A stretch of DNA of 34,679 nt from Ignavibacteriales bacterium (GTDB lineage: Bacteria > Bacteroidota > Ignavibacteria > UBA10030 > UBA8401). The stretch is from the NCBI GenBank assembly GCA_016182545.1, contig JACPGG010000097.1:1-34679 (forward strand), written 5' to 3'. Shown here piece by piece: positions 6,764 to 16,800 of this stretch (position 1 is its first letter; the number at the start of each line of letters is the position of its first letter). Position numbers and translations under genes: made by a program. The notes beneath the pieces were generated by a model. That model ran no database searches. It was not told where the DNA came from and was given only the letters and a program-made list of their open reading frames with translations.

Positions 6764-8275
6764 ATGAATAGCAACCAACTAAAAATTGAACAGAAGATCA
6801 GCGAAAGCAGTACGACGTCAGTGTACCGCGCATTCGATGACGCGCTGCATCGCCCCGTACTGCTCAAAGTGCTGCACAAGCATCTGGCGAATGATGAAGA
6901 AGTGCGTACGAGGTTTATGCGTGAAGCACGTTCGTGCGCTGCTCTCAGAAGCGAGCATATCGTACAAGTGTACGACCTTACGGAGATTGACGGTGCCCCT
7001 GCAATTGTCATGGAGTTTGTCGAAGGGAGATCGCTTAAAGATGTTGTTGCGGGCGGCGAGAAAACCGGTTTTGAGTTTGTCAAAAAAACTGCCCTTCATG
7101 TTCTCCGCGGTCTTGCTGTTGCGCATGGCAAAGGGATCATTCACCGTGATATCAAACCGGGGAATATTCTGGTCAGCGATACCGGAATTTTGAAAGTGAC
7201 AGATTTTGGATTGGCATCATTTGCATTGTCTCCTACGGTAACAATGGAAGGAATGGTTCTCGGTACTCCGGCATACATGGCGCCGGAGCAGATCCGCGGC
7301 GATGATATCGACGAACGGACCGACCTTTTTGCGCTCGGCACAACTCTTGTTGAAGTGTTGAGCGGTGAGCGAATATTCGAGGGATCGACGTATACCGAAT
7401 GCATGAAAAAAGTGCTGGCATTCAAGGAACCGGAGTTGGAGAAATATAGTGATGTATCATCCGTTGAATTTGTCGGGTTCTTGAAAAAACTGATGCACCC
7501 GCAAAAAGAAGAGAGATTTGGTACTGCGGAAGCAGCCCTTGCTGCACTCGGAGAAAAAAAATCGAGCACATTCATTCGACCTGATTCTGTGCCTATATCC
7601 AAACAAAGGGCACTCATTCCCGCATTGGTCGGCAGTCTTATCCTTGTAGTATTCATCTTGTTTGGATGGATGAAAGTGTCGGAACAATCCGTGAAACAGG
7701 ATTTGCAACCGGACAGTTATGAATCAACAACGTACGACACATTACCACATTCAGAACAACCGCAATCTGCGGGATTACAATCCCCGGCATACCAAACATT
7801 CGGTGCGCGCGACACGAGTGCAAAGGAAACAGATGCACGCGGCATTGCAAAAGATTCCGGAAAAATATTTATAACGTGCACCCCGTGGGCAAAGGTGTAT
7901 ATAGACAACCAGTTGATCGGCGAAACACCGATTGCAAAACCGTTCATTCTTGCGGCAGGCTCGCACACAGTGATGTTCACAAATCCGATGTTTGAACCGA
8001 TCATGCAGACGGTCACAATTGAATCGAACAAGGAAATGACCGTCTCGGGGAATTTTTTGGATAAGGTGGGATATATTGTCTGTTCTGTCGTTCCGTGGGC
8101 AGATGTGTATGTTGATGAGCAAAAGAAGGATACGACGCCGTTGCAGAAACCGATCATGATCGCGGCGGGAAAACATACCGTACGGTTTAAGAATCCGGCA
8201 TTTATCGATATCGTAAAAGAAATAATTGTGACACCCAGAGATACGGTCGAGATCTCCATTTCATTCATCGAATGA
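6764..8275 (+). CDS. Membrane-bound Ser/Thr protein kinase with two extracytoplasmic PEGA domains
   Basis: A 503-residue Hanks-type kinase. The kinase domain spans about residues 8-265 with Lys35 (PVLLKVL), the catalytic loop HRDIKPGN at 127-134, Asp147 of DFG and the APE motif (YMAPEQIRG). The nucleotide-binding loop reads SESSTTSV and has no glycine, unlike the GxGxxG norm. A single membrane helix is at about 283-302. Two PEGA-type repeats follow outside the membrane, at about 365-432 (FITCTPWAKVYIDNQLIGETP) and 436-503 (PWADVYVDEQKKDTTPLQKP). They probably bind a surface or cell-wall component. The downstream gene overlaps its stop by four bases (ATGA). Conserved catalytic residues argue for activity; the odd loop leaves some doubt. 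Confidence 0.94.
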   Translation: MNSNQLKIEQKISESSTTSVYRAFDDALHRPVLLKVLHKHLANDEEVRTRFMREARSCAALRSEHIVQVYDLTEIDGAPAIVMEFVEGRSLKDVVAGGEKTGFEFVKKTALHVLRGLAVAHGKGIIHRDIKPGNILVSDTGILKVTDFGLASFALSPTVTMEGMVLGTPAYMAPEQIRGDDIDERTDLFALGTTLVEVLSGERIFEGSTYTECMKKVLAFKEPELEKYSDVSSVEFVGFLKKLMHPQKEERFGTAEAALAALGEKKSSTFIRPDSVPISKQRALIPALVGSLILVVFILFGWMKVSEQSVKQDLQPDSYESTTYDTLPHSEQPQSAGLQSPAYQTFGARDTSAKETDARGIAKDSGKIFITCTPWAKVYIDNQLIGETPIAKPFILAAGSHTVMFTNPMFEPIMQTVTIESNKEMTVSGNFLDKVGYIVCSVVPWADVYVDEQKKDTTPLQKPIMIAAGKHTVRFKNPAFIDIVKEIIVTPRDTVEISISFIE

Positions 8276-8991
8276 CCACCATGCTCAAAATAGTATTTCT
8301 TCTGCCGGTGTTTTCTTCCGTTCTTATTTCCCAGAATGCGGCGACGGTCGATTCGACATTGCGTGAGATCGAGACGCTCTACAATTCCGCCAGGTATGTG
8401 GATGCTGAACTCGAATCACGGCGATTGCGCGAAGAATTGTCGCTGTCAGATTCAGTCAAGGTGCTGATCGAAAAATGGATCGCATTTTCCCTCATTGCGC
8501 AAGGGAAGACCGTACCGGCACGCGAACGATTTGTTGAACTATTGTCTCTTCGTCCGGATTTCGAACTCGATCCGGTACTCACATCCCCTAAGATCTTATC
8601 GGTGTTCAACGATGCCAGGGTAAAATATCTTTCGTGCCTTCGATCTCGAAAAAAAAAAAAAAAAATCGATATGCACGGACGGACAACAACGGGATCTATT
8701 TTTTTGGGCGCGGGTATTGCCACGTTAGGGAGCGGAATTACATTTGAAATTCTGCGCGCCAATGCCAGGGAGGAATATTTGAAAGCAACAAACACCTCCG
8801 ATATTGCATCGAAGTATTCTGTCTACAATTCGTATCGCAAAACGGAGATATACTCATTTATAGGATTTGCCGTCATCTACGTCGCTTCTGAAATTGATGT
8901 GTTTACTACTTCCACTTCGCCGGATATTGCGATTCGTCATTCGTACAATCCCGTTTCGGGCAATTTCCTTTCTCTATCCTTTAAATTTTGA
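8272..8991 (+). CDS. Exported protein of unknown function with TPR-like N-terminus
   Basis: A 239-residue product whose ATG overlaps the kinase stop (ATGA), so the two are translationally coupled. It has a signal peptide (MLKIVFLLPVFSSVLIS from residue 3). A helical TPR-like stretch at about residues 25-115 has a motif common in such proteins (LRPDFELDPVLTSPKILSVF). A lysine run RKKKKK lies at about 125-130, followed by a hydrophobic segment (TGSIFLGAGIATLGSGITF) and a C-terminal beta-looking part. The lysines are encoded by a 17-base A tract, a slippage hotspot. It probably acts with the PEGA kinase in the envelope; the exact function is unknown. Confidence 0.8.
   Translation: MTTMLKIVFLLPVFSSVLISQNAATVDSTLREIETLYNSARYVDAELESRRLREELSLSDSVKVLIEKWIAFSLIAQGKTVPARERFVELLSLRPDFELDPVLTSPKILSVFNDARVKYLSCLRSRKKKKKIDMHGRTTTGSIFLGAGIATLGSGITFEILRANAREEYLKATNTSDIASKYSVYNSYRKTEIYSFIGFAVIYVASEIDVFTTSTSPDIAIRHSYNPVSGNFLSLSFKF
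8649..8665 (+). repeat. 17-base poly(A) tract inside a coding region
   Basis: Seventeen consecutive A bases encode five lysines within the exported TPR-like protein. Runs this long are strongly avoided in genes because polymerase and ribosome slip on them. The frame before and after the tract is consistent in this sequence. Confidence 0.9.
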
Positions 8992-9010
8992 TGCGCATTC
9001 AATGCATTCA

Positions 9011-9031
9011 GACATGCAGGATTTGCATGTC
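9011..9031. promoter_or_regulatory. Perfect dyad GACATGCA-N5-TGCATGTC, candidate activator binding site
   Basis: Two perfect 8-base arms separated by GGATT. The centre lies about 85 bases upstream of the transcription start expected from the sigma-54 promoter at 9080-9094. That is the usual distance for enhancer sites of sigma-54 activators. The TGCA-containing dyad is of the general type bound by Fis-type HTH dimers such as NtrC. Confidence 0.6.
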
Positions 9032-9079
9032 ATCCTATTAAAAATTGTTGAAAATTTAGATATTTCATGAGTTTTTCGC

Positions 9080-9094
9080 TGGCATAAGGATTGC
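9080..9094 (+). promoter_or_regulatory. Sigma-54 (RpoN) promoter
   Basis: TGGCATAAGGATTGC matches the consensus TGGCACG-N4-TTGC in the invariant GG (-24) and GC (-12) with exact spacing; only the C and G of the CG step differ. Transcription should start near 9106, giving a leader of about 148 bases before the ATG at 9254. Confidence 0.7.
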
Positions 9095-9140
9095 GGTTCG
9101 TTGAGCTGTCGTTCTATCATTCTTCAACGTTTCACTCAAA

Positions 9141-9202
9141 CCGGACTGTATGCTTACCCCTTTTGTATGCGGTCCGGAGATTATAAACCGCCGGTAACGG
9201 CG
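9141..9202 (+). ncRNA. Structured 5' leader: two hairpins
   Basis: The first hairpin pairs CCGGAC (9141-9146) with GTCCGG (9172-9177) and encloses a TGTATGC direct repeat (9147-9153 and 9164-9170). The second is CGCCG-GUAA-CGGCG (9189-9202), closed by a GNRA-type tetraloop. Neither is followed by a T run, so they are not simple terminators. No known riboswitch class was recognised. Confidence 0.4.
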
Positions 9203-9253
9203 ATGAAAAATTTTCAAAAAAAATATCATAACATTCTATTGGGAGGGTTTACC

Positions 9254-11857
9254 ATGAAACGTTTTCTTACTGCTTTTATCCTGACACTGCTCGGTGCAAT
9301 GACTCTCTTTGCACAGACAGAAGATCCTTCATTCAAATTGTTTGCCATGAAGGTCGATCTTACCGGCGAAGTGAAGCTCTTATGGACAAGACCTGCCGGT
9401 GCACCCGCAAATACTTCCTACGAGTTATATCGCGCAAAAGTCTCAGACTCCACAACGTTCACTCTGGTGACAACAACAAACGATACTGTTTACATCGACA
9501 AAATTCCGACGCCGATCACGGCGGTCTCCAACAGTTACGCATACTATGTGTATGCAAAGTTCAATACGACGATCCTGAAAACGAATGTGATCGTTATTCC
9601 TGTTCCCGGCGTACCCCCAATCGGTGCATTTAAATTGGAAGGAAAATTGGAAAATGGTAAAGTGAAGCTTTTGTGGCATGATTTACCCGTCAACACTCCC
9701 GCATCACATTTTCTGGTGTATCGTGGAAAATTGGGCGATGCTATAGTGCTGCACGAGCGAATCGATTCCACGACTGCAAATTGGTCTATCACAGATGCAC
9801 CGGTTGTTCCAGAAGGGTCGCATGTGACGTTTGTATTCTATGTGAAAGCAGTATTGCCATTGGGCGAGGTGCTTATCAGTACAACTCTGCAATTAACGAT
9901 TTACAATAGACCTGATTATGATGATGTTGCATTTGTTTCTGTTCCCCCGAAGTATGGACAGGTGGGGAAGAAATATGAGTATACGGCAAAAGCGGTATCA
10001 TCTGATTCTACTGCTGTGCTACGCTATTCAGGCTGGGCAAGTCAGGGGTTGTTAGCTGTCATCGTCCCCGAGTTTAAAATCGATTCAGTTACCGGTGTTG
10101 TCAATTGGACACCGGCGGCAAAGGGTTGGTACCATGTTGTCATACAGGCAAAATCCAGCAAAGGCGGACATGCAAAACAAGAATACGCAGTGGCAATTGC
10201 CGGCGGTAATGGTATTGTGCAGGGGAAGGTTTCCGATACGTTGAATGCCGGAATATCGAAAGTGCTTATCGAGCTCTTCAAAGTTGAACATAGCACAGTT
10301 TTCTCGTTCGCATATTCAACATTGACTGATGAGAATGGAAATTATCGCATTGCACGGATCGATCCGGGTTCATACAAACTCCGCGCATCGGCACCCGGCA
10401 GATATCAAAGCCAATGGTATGACGGTGTGAGAGAAGTTGGTCAGGCGACAGTGATCACGGTTGCCGACTCTCCGGCTGTAACGATCGCTAATTTTAAATT
10501 GCGCGGCGGTGGAAATGTCCAGCCTAAAGTAACGGTGTCAGGATCGGTCAAAGACACGATAGGATTTGCTATCGTTGGAAGGAATTCCCGCGTCGTATTT
10601 GTCCGTGCCGAATTTGCCTTGAATTTGGGGGGTGGATTGAATCTGTTCAGCGAAAATATGCGTAAGTTTTTTGAGCTGAATATGCACGGCGATTTCCGTC
10701 TTGAAGGAAATTCCGAACATGTGTTCAAAACGCAAACCGATTCGCTCGGAAACTATACGATCCAACTCCCGCACGGGGCGTATATTGCCTTCGCACGGGC
10801 AAAGGGCTATGAAACAGAATTCTATAATGAACAGTCGAATATTTTGTCTGCGGATATCATTCGTATACCCGATCCGCGCCTGCCTCCCATGAATCCGCCT
10901 ATCAACTTTACACTTGCGCCATTACCCCCGGTCGTTCTCGGCGAGATCACGGGTGCAGTGATGGATTCGGTGAAGGATATCTACGTTCCGGCTCGCCTCA
11001 TAGCATTCCGCGACGGCTGGAGGATCAATGATCATCATCGTGTATCGCGCGTGTATGTTACCGATACAGATTCTACCGGACATTATACGTTCGAAGATCT
11101 TCTTCCCGGCACATATGTTGTCATGGCGGTTCCGCTCGGTAATTACGCGCCTGCTTTTTATTCAAAGGATACATCCAACATGCGATGGAAACGGGCTACC
11201 AAGATCGTGGTGAACGGCAATAGCGTTGATGATATCAATATCTACGTGCATCCGTTCGGTCCATCGGCAAACGGCTATACGGGGATCACGGGTACGGTCA
11301 ACATCAGCGGCGGATCTATGATGCAAGGTTCTGTCAAAGCCGGCGGTGTTGTGTATGCATATCGTGAAGGTGAAATAGCGAGCTACGCATTCACGAACGC
11401 GGAAGGAAATTATGCCATCACAGGATTGTCAGCGGGATCGTATTCCGTCTTCGTCGACAAGCCGGGTTATAATGAATCAGTTGTGATGAATGCCGAAGCG
11501 GGATACACGGTCTCCGGCACACCGGTGAGCGGAACGGCAAACTTTACGATTGAAGGAACCACCGGTGTTACGGTCGATCGTACTGTTCAACCGACACAAT
11601 ACGTGCTCGATCAGAACTATCCGAATCCGTTCAACCCGAGCACAACGATCAGCTACTTGCTGCCGAATGCCGAGCAAGTGACGCTCAAGGTGTACGACCT
11701 GCTAGGGAAAGAAGTGGTCACACTCGTGAACGGCTATCAGCAATCGGGGAAATATACGGTAACGTTCAATGCAGCCCGGTTATCGAGTGGTATCTATTTC
11801 TATCGGCTGGAATCCGGAAAGAATGCGTTTGTGAAAAAGATGATCTTGATGAAATAG
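9254..11857 (+). CDS. T9SS-exported surface protein with FN3-like and carboxypeptidase-regulatory-like domains
   Basis: An 867-residue secreted protein. The start was set at 9254 because it gives a clean signal peptide (MKRFLTAFILTLLGAMTLFAQ) and follows GGGAGG; the frame is open further upstream but through the promoter region. Domains in order are two FN3-like modules (about residues 25-120 and 125-220), and an Ig/cadherin-like domain (about 225-315; YGQVGKKYEYTAKA, then GVVNWTPAA). Then come four carboxypeptidase-regulatory-like domains (about 318-415, 425-550, 560-665, 675-770), each with the NYxxxxLxPGxY-type signature. The C-terminal sorting domain (about 778-867) contains QNYPNPFNPSTTISY, LLGKEVVTLVNG and SGIYFYRLESG. 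T9SS recognises that domain and attaches the protein to the surface or releases it. Expression is probably sigma-54 dependent. A strong terminator follows. Confidence 0.92.
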   Translation: MKRFLTAFILTLLGAMTLFAQTEDPSFKLFAMKVDLTGEVKLLWTRPAGAPANTSYELYRAKVSDSTTFTLVTTTNDTVYIDKIPTPITAVSNSYAYYVYAKFNTTILKTNVIVIPVPGVPPIGAFKLEGKLENGKVKLLWHDLPVNTPASHFLVYRGKLGDAIVLHERIDSTTANWSITDAPVVPEGSHVTFVFYVKAVLPLGEVLISTTLQLTIYNRPDYDDVAFVSVPPKYGQVGKKYEYTAKAVSSDSTAVLRYSGWASQGLLAVIVPEFKIDSVTGVVNWTPAAKGWYHVVIQAKSSKGGHAKQEYAVAIAGGNGIVQGKVSDTLNAGISKVLIELFKVEHSTVFSFAYSTLTDENGNYRIARIDPGSYKLRASAPGRYQSQWYDGVREVGQATVITVADSPAVTIANFKLRGGGNVQPKVTVSGSVKDTIGFAIVGRNSRVVFVRAEFALNLGGGLNLFSENMRKFFELNMHGDFRLEGNSEHVFKTQTDSLGNYTIQLPHGAYIAFARAKGYETEFYNEQSNILSADIIRIPDPRLPPMNPPINFTLAPLPPVVLGEITGAVMDSVKDIYVPARLIAFRDGWRINDHHRVSRVYVTDTDSTGHYTFEDLLPGTYVVMAVPLGNYAPAFYSKDTSNMRWKRATKIVVNGNSVDDINIYVHPFGPSANGYTGITGTVNISGGSMMQGSVKAGGVVYAYREGEIASYAFTNAEGNYAITGLSAGSYSVFVDKPGYNESVVMNAEAGYTVSGTPVSGTANFTIEGTTGVTVDRTVQPTQYVLDQNYPNPFNPSTTISYLLPNAEQVTLKVYDLLGKEVVTLVNGYQQSGKYTVTFNAARLSSGIYFYRLESGKNAFVKKMILMK

Positions 11858-11881
11858 CGCAGAACAGAATGTGCTGAATGG

Positions 11882-11918
11882 AAAAAGGCGTCCCGATTGC
11901 AAGGACGCCTTTTTTATT
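11882..11918 (+). terminator. Rho-independent terminator after the T9SS protein gene
   Basis: Perfect 12-bp stem AAAAAGGCGTCC / GGACGCCTTTTT with a 9-base loop and a T-rich tail (TTTTTTATTT), 24 bases after the stop codon. Confidence 0.92.
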
Positions 11919-12047
11919 TGTCAATTGTCGTCAATTCGCCCCCCTCTCCAAGCGATAATGTTGAGTGTTTCTCTCGACCAGCGGTCCGTTCTTCCGATAG
12001 TCCTCATTTTTTTGTATTTTATCAACACATTAAAATGAACGGACTCA

Positions 12048-13736
12048 ATGGAACCAAAAGAAAAATCAGATTTCATCCGCGATATCATCAACGACGATCT
12101 CAAGACGAATAAATTCAACGGACGCGTCCACACACGTTTCCCACCCGAACCGAACGGTTACCTGCACATCGGCCACGCAAAATCGATCTGCCTGAACAGC
12201 GGACTTGCAAAGGATTACAACGGCAAGTTCAACCTCCGATTCGATGATACCAATCCCGAAAAAGAAGAACAGGAGTACGTTGATTCGATAGTAGATGATG
12301 TCCGGTGGCTCGGAGGGAATTTTGAGGATCGGATCCTCTTTGCGTCCGACTATTTCGGACAAATGTATCAGTGGGCGGTCGAGCTCATCAACAAAGGAAA
12401 AGCGTTCGTCTGCGATCTGACTGCCGATCAGGTGCGCGAATCGCGCGGCACATTGACCGAACCGGGAAAAGAAAGCCCGTACAGGAACCGCTCTGTTGAA
12501 GAGAACCTCGATCTGCTCGACAGAATGCGAAAAGGAGAATACCCCGACGGATCGAAAACGCTCCGCGCCAAGATCGATATGGCATCGCCGAATTTTAATC
12601 TCCGCGACCCGATCATGTACCGTATCGTACATGCGGGACATCATCGTCAGGGAAATCAATGGTGCATCTATCCTACATACGATTGGGCGCATGGATTGGA
12701 AGATTCCATCGAAGGGATCACCCATTCTATTTGCACGCTTGAGTTTGAGAATCATCGTCCGTTGTATGACTGGTTTCTCGACGCGTTGGGAATTTACCAT
12801 CCGCAGCAGATAGAATTTGCGCGGCTGAATGTCAGTTACACGGTGTTGAGCAAGCGCAAGTTGCTCCGTCTTGTGCAGGAAAAGCATGTGTCGGGATGGG
12901 ACGATCCTCGCATGCCGACCATCGTCGGATACCGGCGGCGCGGGTACACTTCGGAAGCGATCAGGAATTTTTGCGATATGATCGGCGTTGCACGGCGGGA
13001 CAGCGTGATCGACGTTGCATTATTGGAGTATTCGATCCGCGAGGACCTCAATACACATGCACAGCGCGCAATGGCTGTCCTTCACCCGATAAAGATTGTC
13101 ATCACAAATTATCCGGAAGGGAAATCGGAAGAGCTGGATGCGGTGAATAACCCGGAGAATGAATCGGCGGGAACAAGAAAGATTCCATTTGGAAGAGAAA
13201 TTTATATTGAGCAGGATGATTTCCGCGAAGTGCCTCCTCCGAAATATTACCGTTTGTCGCCCGGTACGGAAGTCCGCCTGCGCTACGCGTACATCATCAA
13301 ATGCGAAAAAGTAATGCAGGATGAAAAAGGGAATGTCGTCGAACTCCACTGTACTTACGATCCAGAAACACGCAGCGGATTGCCGAATGCGAATCGCAAA
13401 GTAAAATCGACGATCCATTGGGTCTCTGCCCGGCACGCTGTCGATGCCGAAGTTCGGCTCTATGACCGGTTGTTCGTTAAAGAAAACCCGGACGATGTTG
13501 AAGAAGGGAAAGATTTCCTCTCCAATATGAATCCGGCCTCGCTGCAGGTGTTGACTCGCTGCAAACTCGAATCGATGCTTGCGTCATCAAAGCCGGGCGA
13601 CCGTTTCCAGTTCGAGCGGTTGGGGTATTTTGCTGCGGATATCAAAGAACACAGTGCGTCTCGTCTCGTCTTCAATCGTATTGTAACGCTGAAAGATGCA
13701 TGGACAAAGATCGAATTGAAGGGGCAAAAGAAGTAA
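12048..13736 (+). CDS. glnS: Glutaminyl-tRNA synthetase (GlnRS)
   Basis: A class I aminoacyl-tRNA synthetase of 562 residues that charges tRNA-Gln with glutamine in the cytoplasm (E. coli GlnRS has 554). The catalytic domain has [17 protein letters not shown] with the HIGH motif at residues 40-43, and VLSKRK at 266-271 as the KMSKS equivalent. [18 protein letters not shown] and the GlnRS-type [14 protein letters not shown] are also present. The C-terminal anticodon-binding beta barrels follow (about 335-550). GlnRS rather than GluRS is supported by [12 protein letters not shown] and the beta-barrel C-terminus. It stands alone between two terminators and is unrelated in function to the signalling genes around it. 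Confidence 0.97.
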   Translation: MEPKEKSDFIRDIINDDLKTNKFNGRVHTRFPPEPNGYLHIGHAKSICLNSGLAKDYNGKFNLRFDDTNPEKEEQEYVDSIVDDVRWLGGNFEDRILFASDYFGQMYQWAVELINKGKAFVCDLTADQVRESRGTLTEPGKESPYRNRSVEENLDLLDRMRKGEYPDGSKTLRAKIDMASPNFNLRDPIMYRIVHAGHHRQGNQWCIYPTYDWAHGLEDSIEGITHSICTLEFENHRPLYDWFLDALGIYHPQQIEFARLNVSYTVLSKRKLLRLVQEKHVSGWDDPRMPTIVGYRRRGYTSEAIRNFCDMIGVARRDSVIDVALLEYSIREDLNTHAQRAMAVLHPIKIVITNYPEGKSEELDAVNNPENESAGTRKIPFGREIYIEQDDFREVPPPKYYRLSPGTEVRLRYAYIIKCEKVMQDEKGNVVELHCTYDPETRSGLPNANRKVKSTIHWVSARHAVDAEVRLYDRLFVKENPDDVEEGKDFLSNMNPASLQVLTRCKLESMLASSKPGDRFQFERLGYFAADIKEHSASRLVFNRIVTLKDAWTKIELKGQKK

Positions 13737-13762
13737 GTCCAAAGAATGCTTGCTCATCGACC

Positions 13763-13800
13763 AAAAGCCGGACAGAGGATACTGTCTGGCTTTTTTATTT
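13763..13800 (+). terminator. Rho-independent terminator after glnS
   Basis: Stem AAAAGCCGGACAG / CTGTCTGGCTTTT (13 bp with one G-T pair), 6-base loop, tail TTTTTTATTT, beginning 26 bases after the glnS stop. Confidence 0.9.
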
Positions 13801-13835
13801 GCTTCTCATACGATGTGTGGCTACTTTTGACCGGT

Positions 13836-16800
13836 ATGTCTTTACGTCTGCTCTCCTGTTCGCTTATTTTTATTGTCTCGTTCATTTCAGCCCAATCGCT
13901 TGCCGTGAAGCGAATCACCATCAATGAAGGGCTGTCGCAGAACTATATCTTTTCCAGTCTCAGGGACAGCAAGGGATTTCTCTGGTTCGGCACCAAAGAC
14001 GGACTGAATAGATACGACGGATATTCATTCAAGGTCTACCGAAAAGACAATGCAGACTCGCTGTCGCTTTCTGACAACAATGTGACGGCGATCGAAGAGG
14101 AGAACGACCATATATTGTGGATCGGCACAACAACCGGCGGAGTGCATCGCTTTAACAGATTGACCGAACAATTTCACCGCTTTATACACGATCCGGGCGA
14201 CAGCAACTCCATCAGCAGCAACCGCATCAACACGATCAAACGGGCATCCGGCGGGAGATTTCTCATCGGCACGCTCGATGGCGGATTGAATATATTCGAT
14301 CAGAACTCGGGACACTGGAGCGTATTCCGGCATGATTCCGCGAACAAAGCGAGTCTCTATAACAATCATGTCGTCGACGTAACTGAAGACCGGCAGGGAC
14401 GGGTGTGGGTTTCAGGGACGGGGATATCGATCATCGATTCGTCAGGTATGGTGCAACGTGTGGTGATCGACTCACTCAACAATCTTTTACATCGCACGGC
14501 GAATCTGTACTGCGATTCCCGGGGAAGGATGTGGATTTGTGACAGAAACGGTTTGGTGATGCACGATGCGACCGGATACCATGTCATATATCGCGCAACG
14601 GAACAGAACCAATTATACTGGACAAACGTTGCACGGGAAGATTCCAGAGGGAACATCTGGGCGGTCGGTGCACACCATCTTATCTTCATCGATGGGACAA
14701 CGCTGCAAGCAGATGTGAAAGGGGTCTTTCCGGACGAACGTCTCTCCAGCGGCTTACTCATCGATCGGTCGGACAATGTCTGGATCGGCACCGGCGGATG
14801 GGGAATCATTCTCTACAATCCCCGCACCGACAAATTCGGACGCAGGCAGGGAAATTTTCTTAAAGAACTGTATACAAAAGAGTTTTCGATCGGCAAGAAA
14901 AATATCAGTACGAAGGTCGTCGATCTGTCCCTGCGGGGGAACGAATTCCGTCTTCCATTCAAGGATGACCGCGGCAACATCTTTATTGCAGCGACCGGCG
15001 GATATATCTTCAGGATCGATACTTCGTTGCGGATGACGGCTCACGATCTGGTCACGAACCCGCACCTTTCCCGCTCGCTGTACAATCCGATGCGCGTTTT
15101 TCAGGACAAACGCGGCACGGTCTGGATCAACCGGAACGACGGGCTTGTCCGTTTTACGGGGAAACCGCTGCTCGATGAATTTACAAAACTCTATCCCGAT
15201 TCATCCGCCGTGATCTCACAGATCGGATACACCGACATCACTGCGCACTATCTTGACCGTGACGGAACGCTCTGGTTCGGAACGCCGTTGCTCGGTTTGA
15301 TCGAGTATCACGCCGAAACACAGATGCGGCGGATCTACGGTTTCCGGGAACACGATACCACATCCCTCAGCCACAATCATGTCCTGTCGATCATCGGAGA
15401 TCCGTTTGAACCGGAGAAATATCTGTGGATCGGTACGGAAGGGGGAGGATTGAACAAATTCAACAAACGGGAGAAGACGTTCACTTCCATAACAGAGCGG
15501 CAGGGATTTCCGAACAATACGGTTTACGGAATTCTGATCGACAACGAAAAGATGATGTGGATCAGCACAAACAAAGGATTGGTGAAGTTCGATCCGAAAG
15601 ATCATTCCATGAAGGTCTTCGATGTATACGACGGGCTGCAAAGTAACGAATTCAACCGGAAGGAATTCTACAAGGCAGAGGATGGCAGAATGTATTTTGG
15701 CGGCGTGAGCGGGTACAATGCGTTCTATCCGCAGGAGATTATGATCAACATGACACCTCCCGACGTGGTCTTTACGGATCTGAGGTTATTCAACAGGTCT
15801 GTCTCGTTCCGGAATGACACTGCCATCTTGAAACAGCCGGTGGAATTTACGCCACATATCACGCTGGATTACGACGATAATGTCATTACGTTTGAATTTG
15901 CTGCGCTGGAATATTCCGCCCCCGAGAAAAATCAGTATCAATACCGGCTTGTAGGATTTCAAGACCATTGGATCATGAACGGTACCTCACGCACTGCGAC
16001 GTTCACGAATATTGATCCGGGAGAATATGTGTTGAAGGTGAAAGCATCGAACGGCGATGGTGTGTGGAATACGAAAGCGGCATCCATTACCATCACAATT
16101 CTTCCACCGTTCTGGCGGACGTGGTGGTTCCAGGGTGCTCTTGTGTTCCTTTTTATCTCCGTCGGTCCAACGGTGTATTATCTGCGTGTGAAACAATTGA
16201 AGCGAGAGAGGCACCGGCAGGAGGATATCTCGCAAATGCTGGTCCGGAATCAGGAACAGGAGCGGAAGAGAATCGCCCAGGAAATGCACGATGTACTTGG
16301 TCAGGAACTGCTCGTGATCAAGAACCGGGCGATCATGGGATTGAAAACATCCGTTCAAGACTCGAAGGAGAGAGCGCAATTGGAACAGATCTCGCAGTCC
16401 GCTTCCAGTATTTTGAAATTGGTCCGCGAAATTTCCCACAACCTCCGTCCGCCGGAATTGGATCGGCTTGGGTTGACCGAAACGCTCCGTGCGATCGTTA
16501 CCAATGTGAGAGAATCCTCATCGTTCTCCGTCACGGGGATCATCGATACGATCGACGGGCTGATTGAGAAAGAGAACGAGATCAATCTTGTGCGCATTCT
16601 TCAGGAAGCGCTCAGCAATATCGCGAAATATGCCGAGGCACGGGAGGTTGTCGTCGACGTGAAACACGAATCTGATGCGATCACAGTGCGCGTGCAGGAC
16701 GACGGCATCGGATTCAATCAGGAAACCGTTACCCGCGGAATAGGTCTCGCGGGAATCACGGAGCGGGTGCGTATATTGCAGGGAACAATATCTGTTCAAT

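Larger units (their letters stand above)
8991..9253 (+). other. Intergenic control region of the T9SS protein gene
   Basis: This 262-base gap carries, in order, two short palindromes (ATGCGCAT at 8991-8998, ATGCAT at 9002-9007), a perfect 21-bp dyad, a sigma-54 promoter, two hairpins in the presumed leader, and a strong ribosome binding site GGGAGG (9241-9246) eight bases before the ATG. No convincing gene lies in it. Confidence 0.7.

Noticed and set aside
9101-9253. Upstream extension of the T9SS protein gene frame
   Set aside because: It runs through the leader behind the sigma-54 promoter, and only the start at 9254 gives a signal peptide and a ribosome binding site.
13786-13801. TGGCTTTTTTATTTGC before the propeller kinase as a sigma-54 promoter
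   Set aside because: GG to GC spacing is one base too long for this strictly spaced promoter, and the sequence is the glnS terminator stem and tail.
13746-13835. Upstream extension of the propeller kinase gene
   Set aside because: It passes through the glnS terminator; ATG 13836 begins a normal signal peptide.
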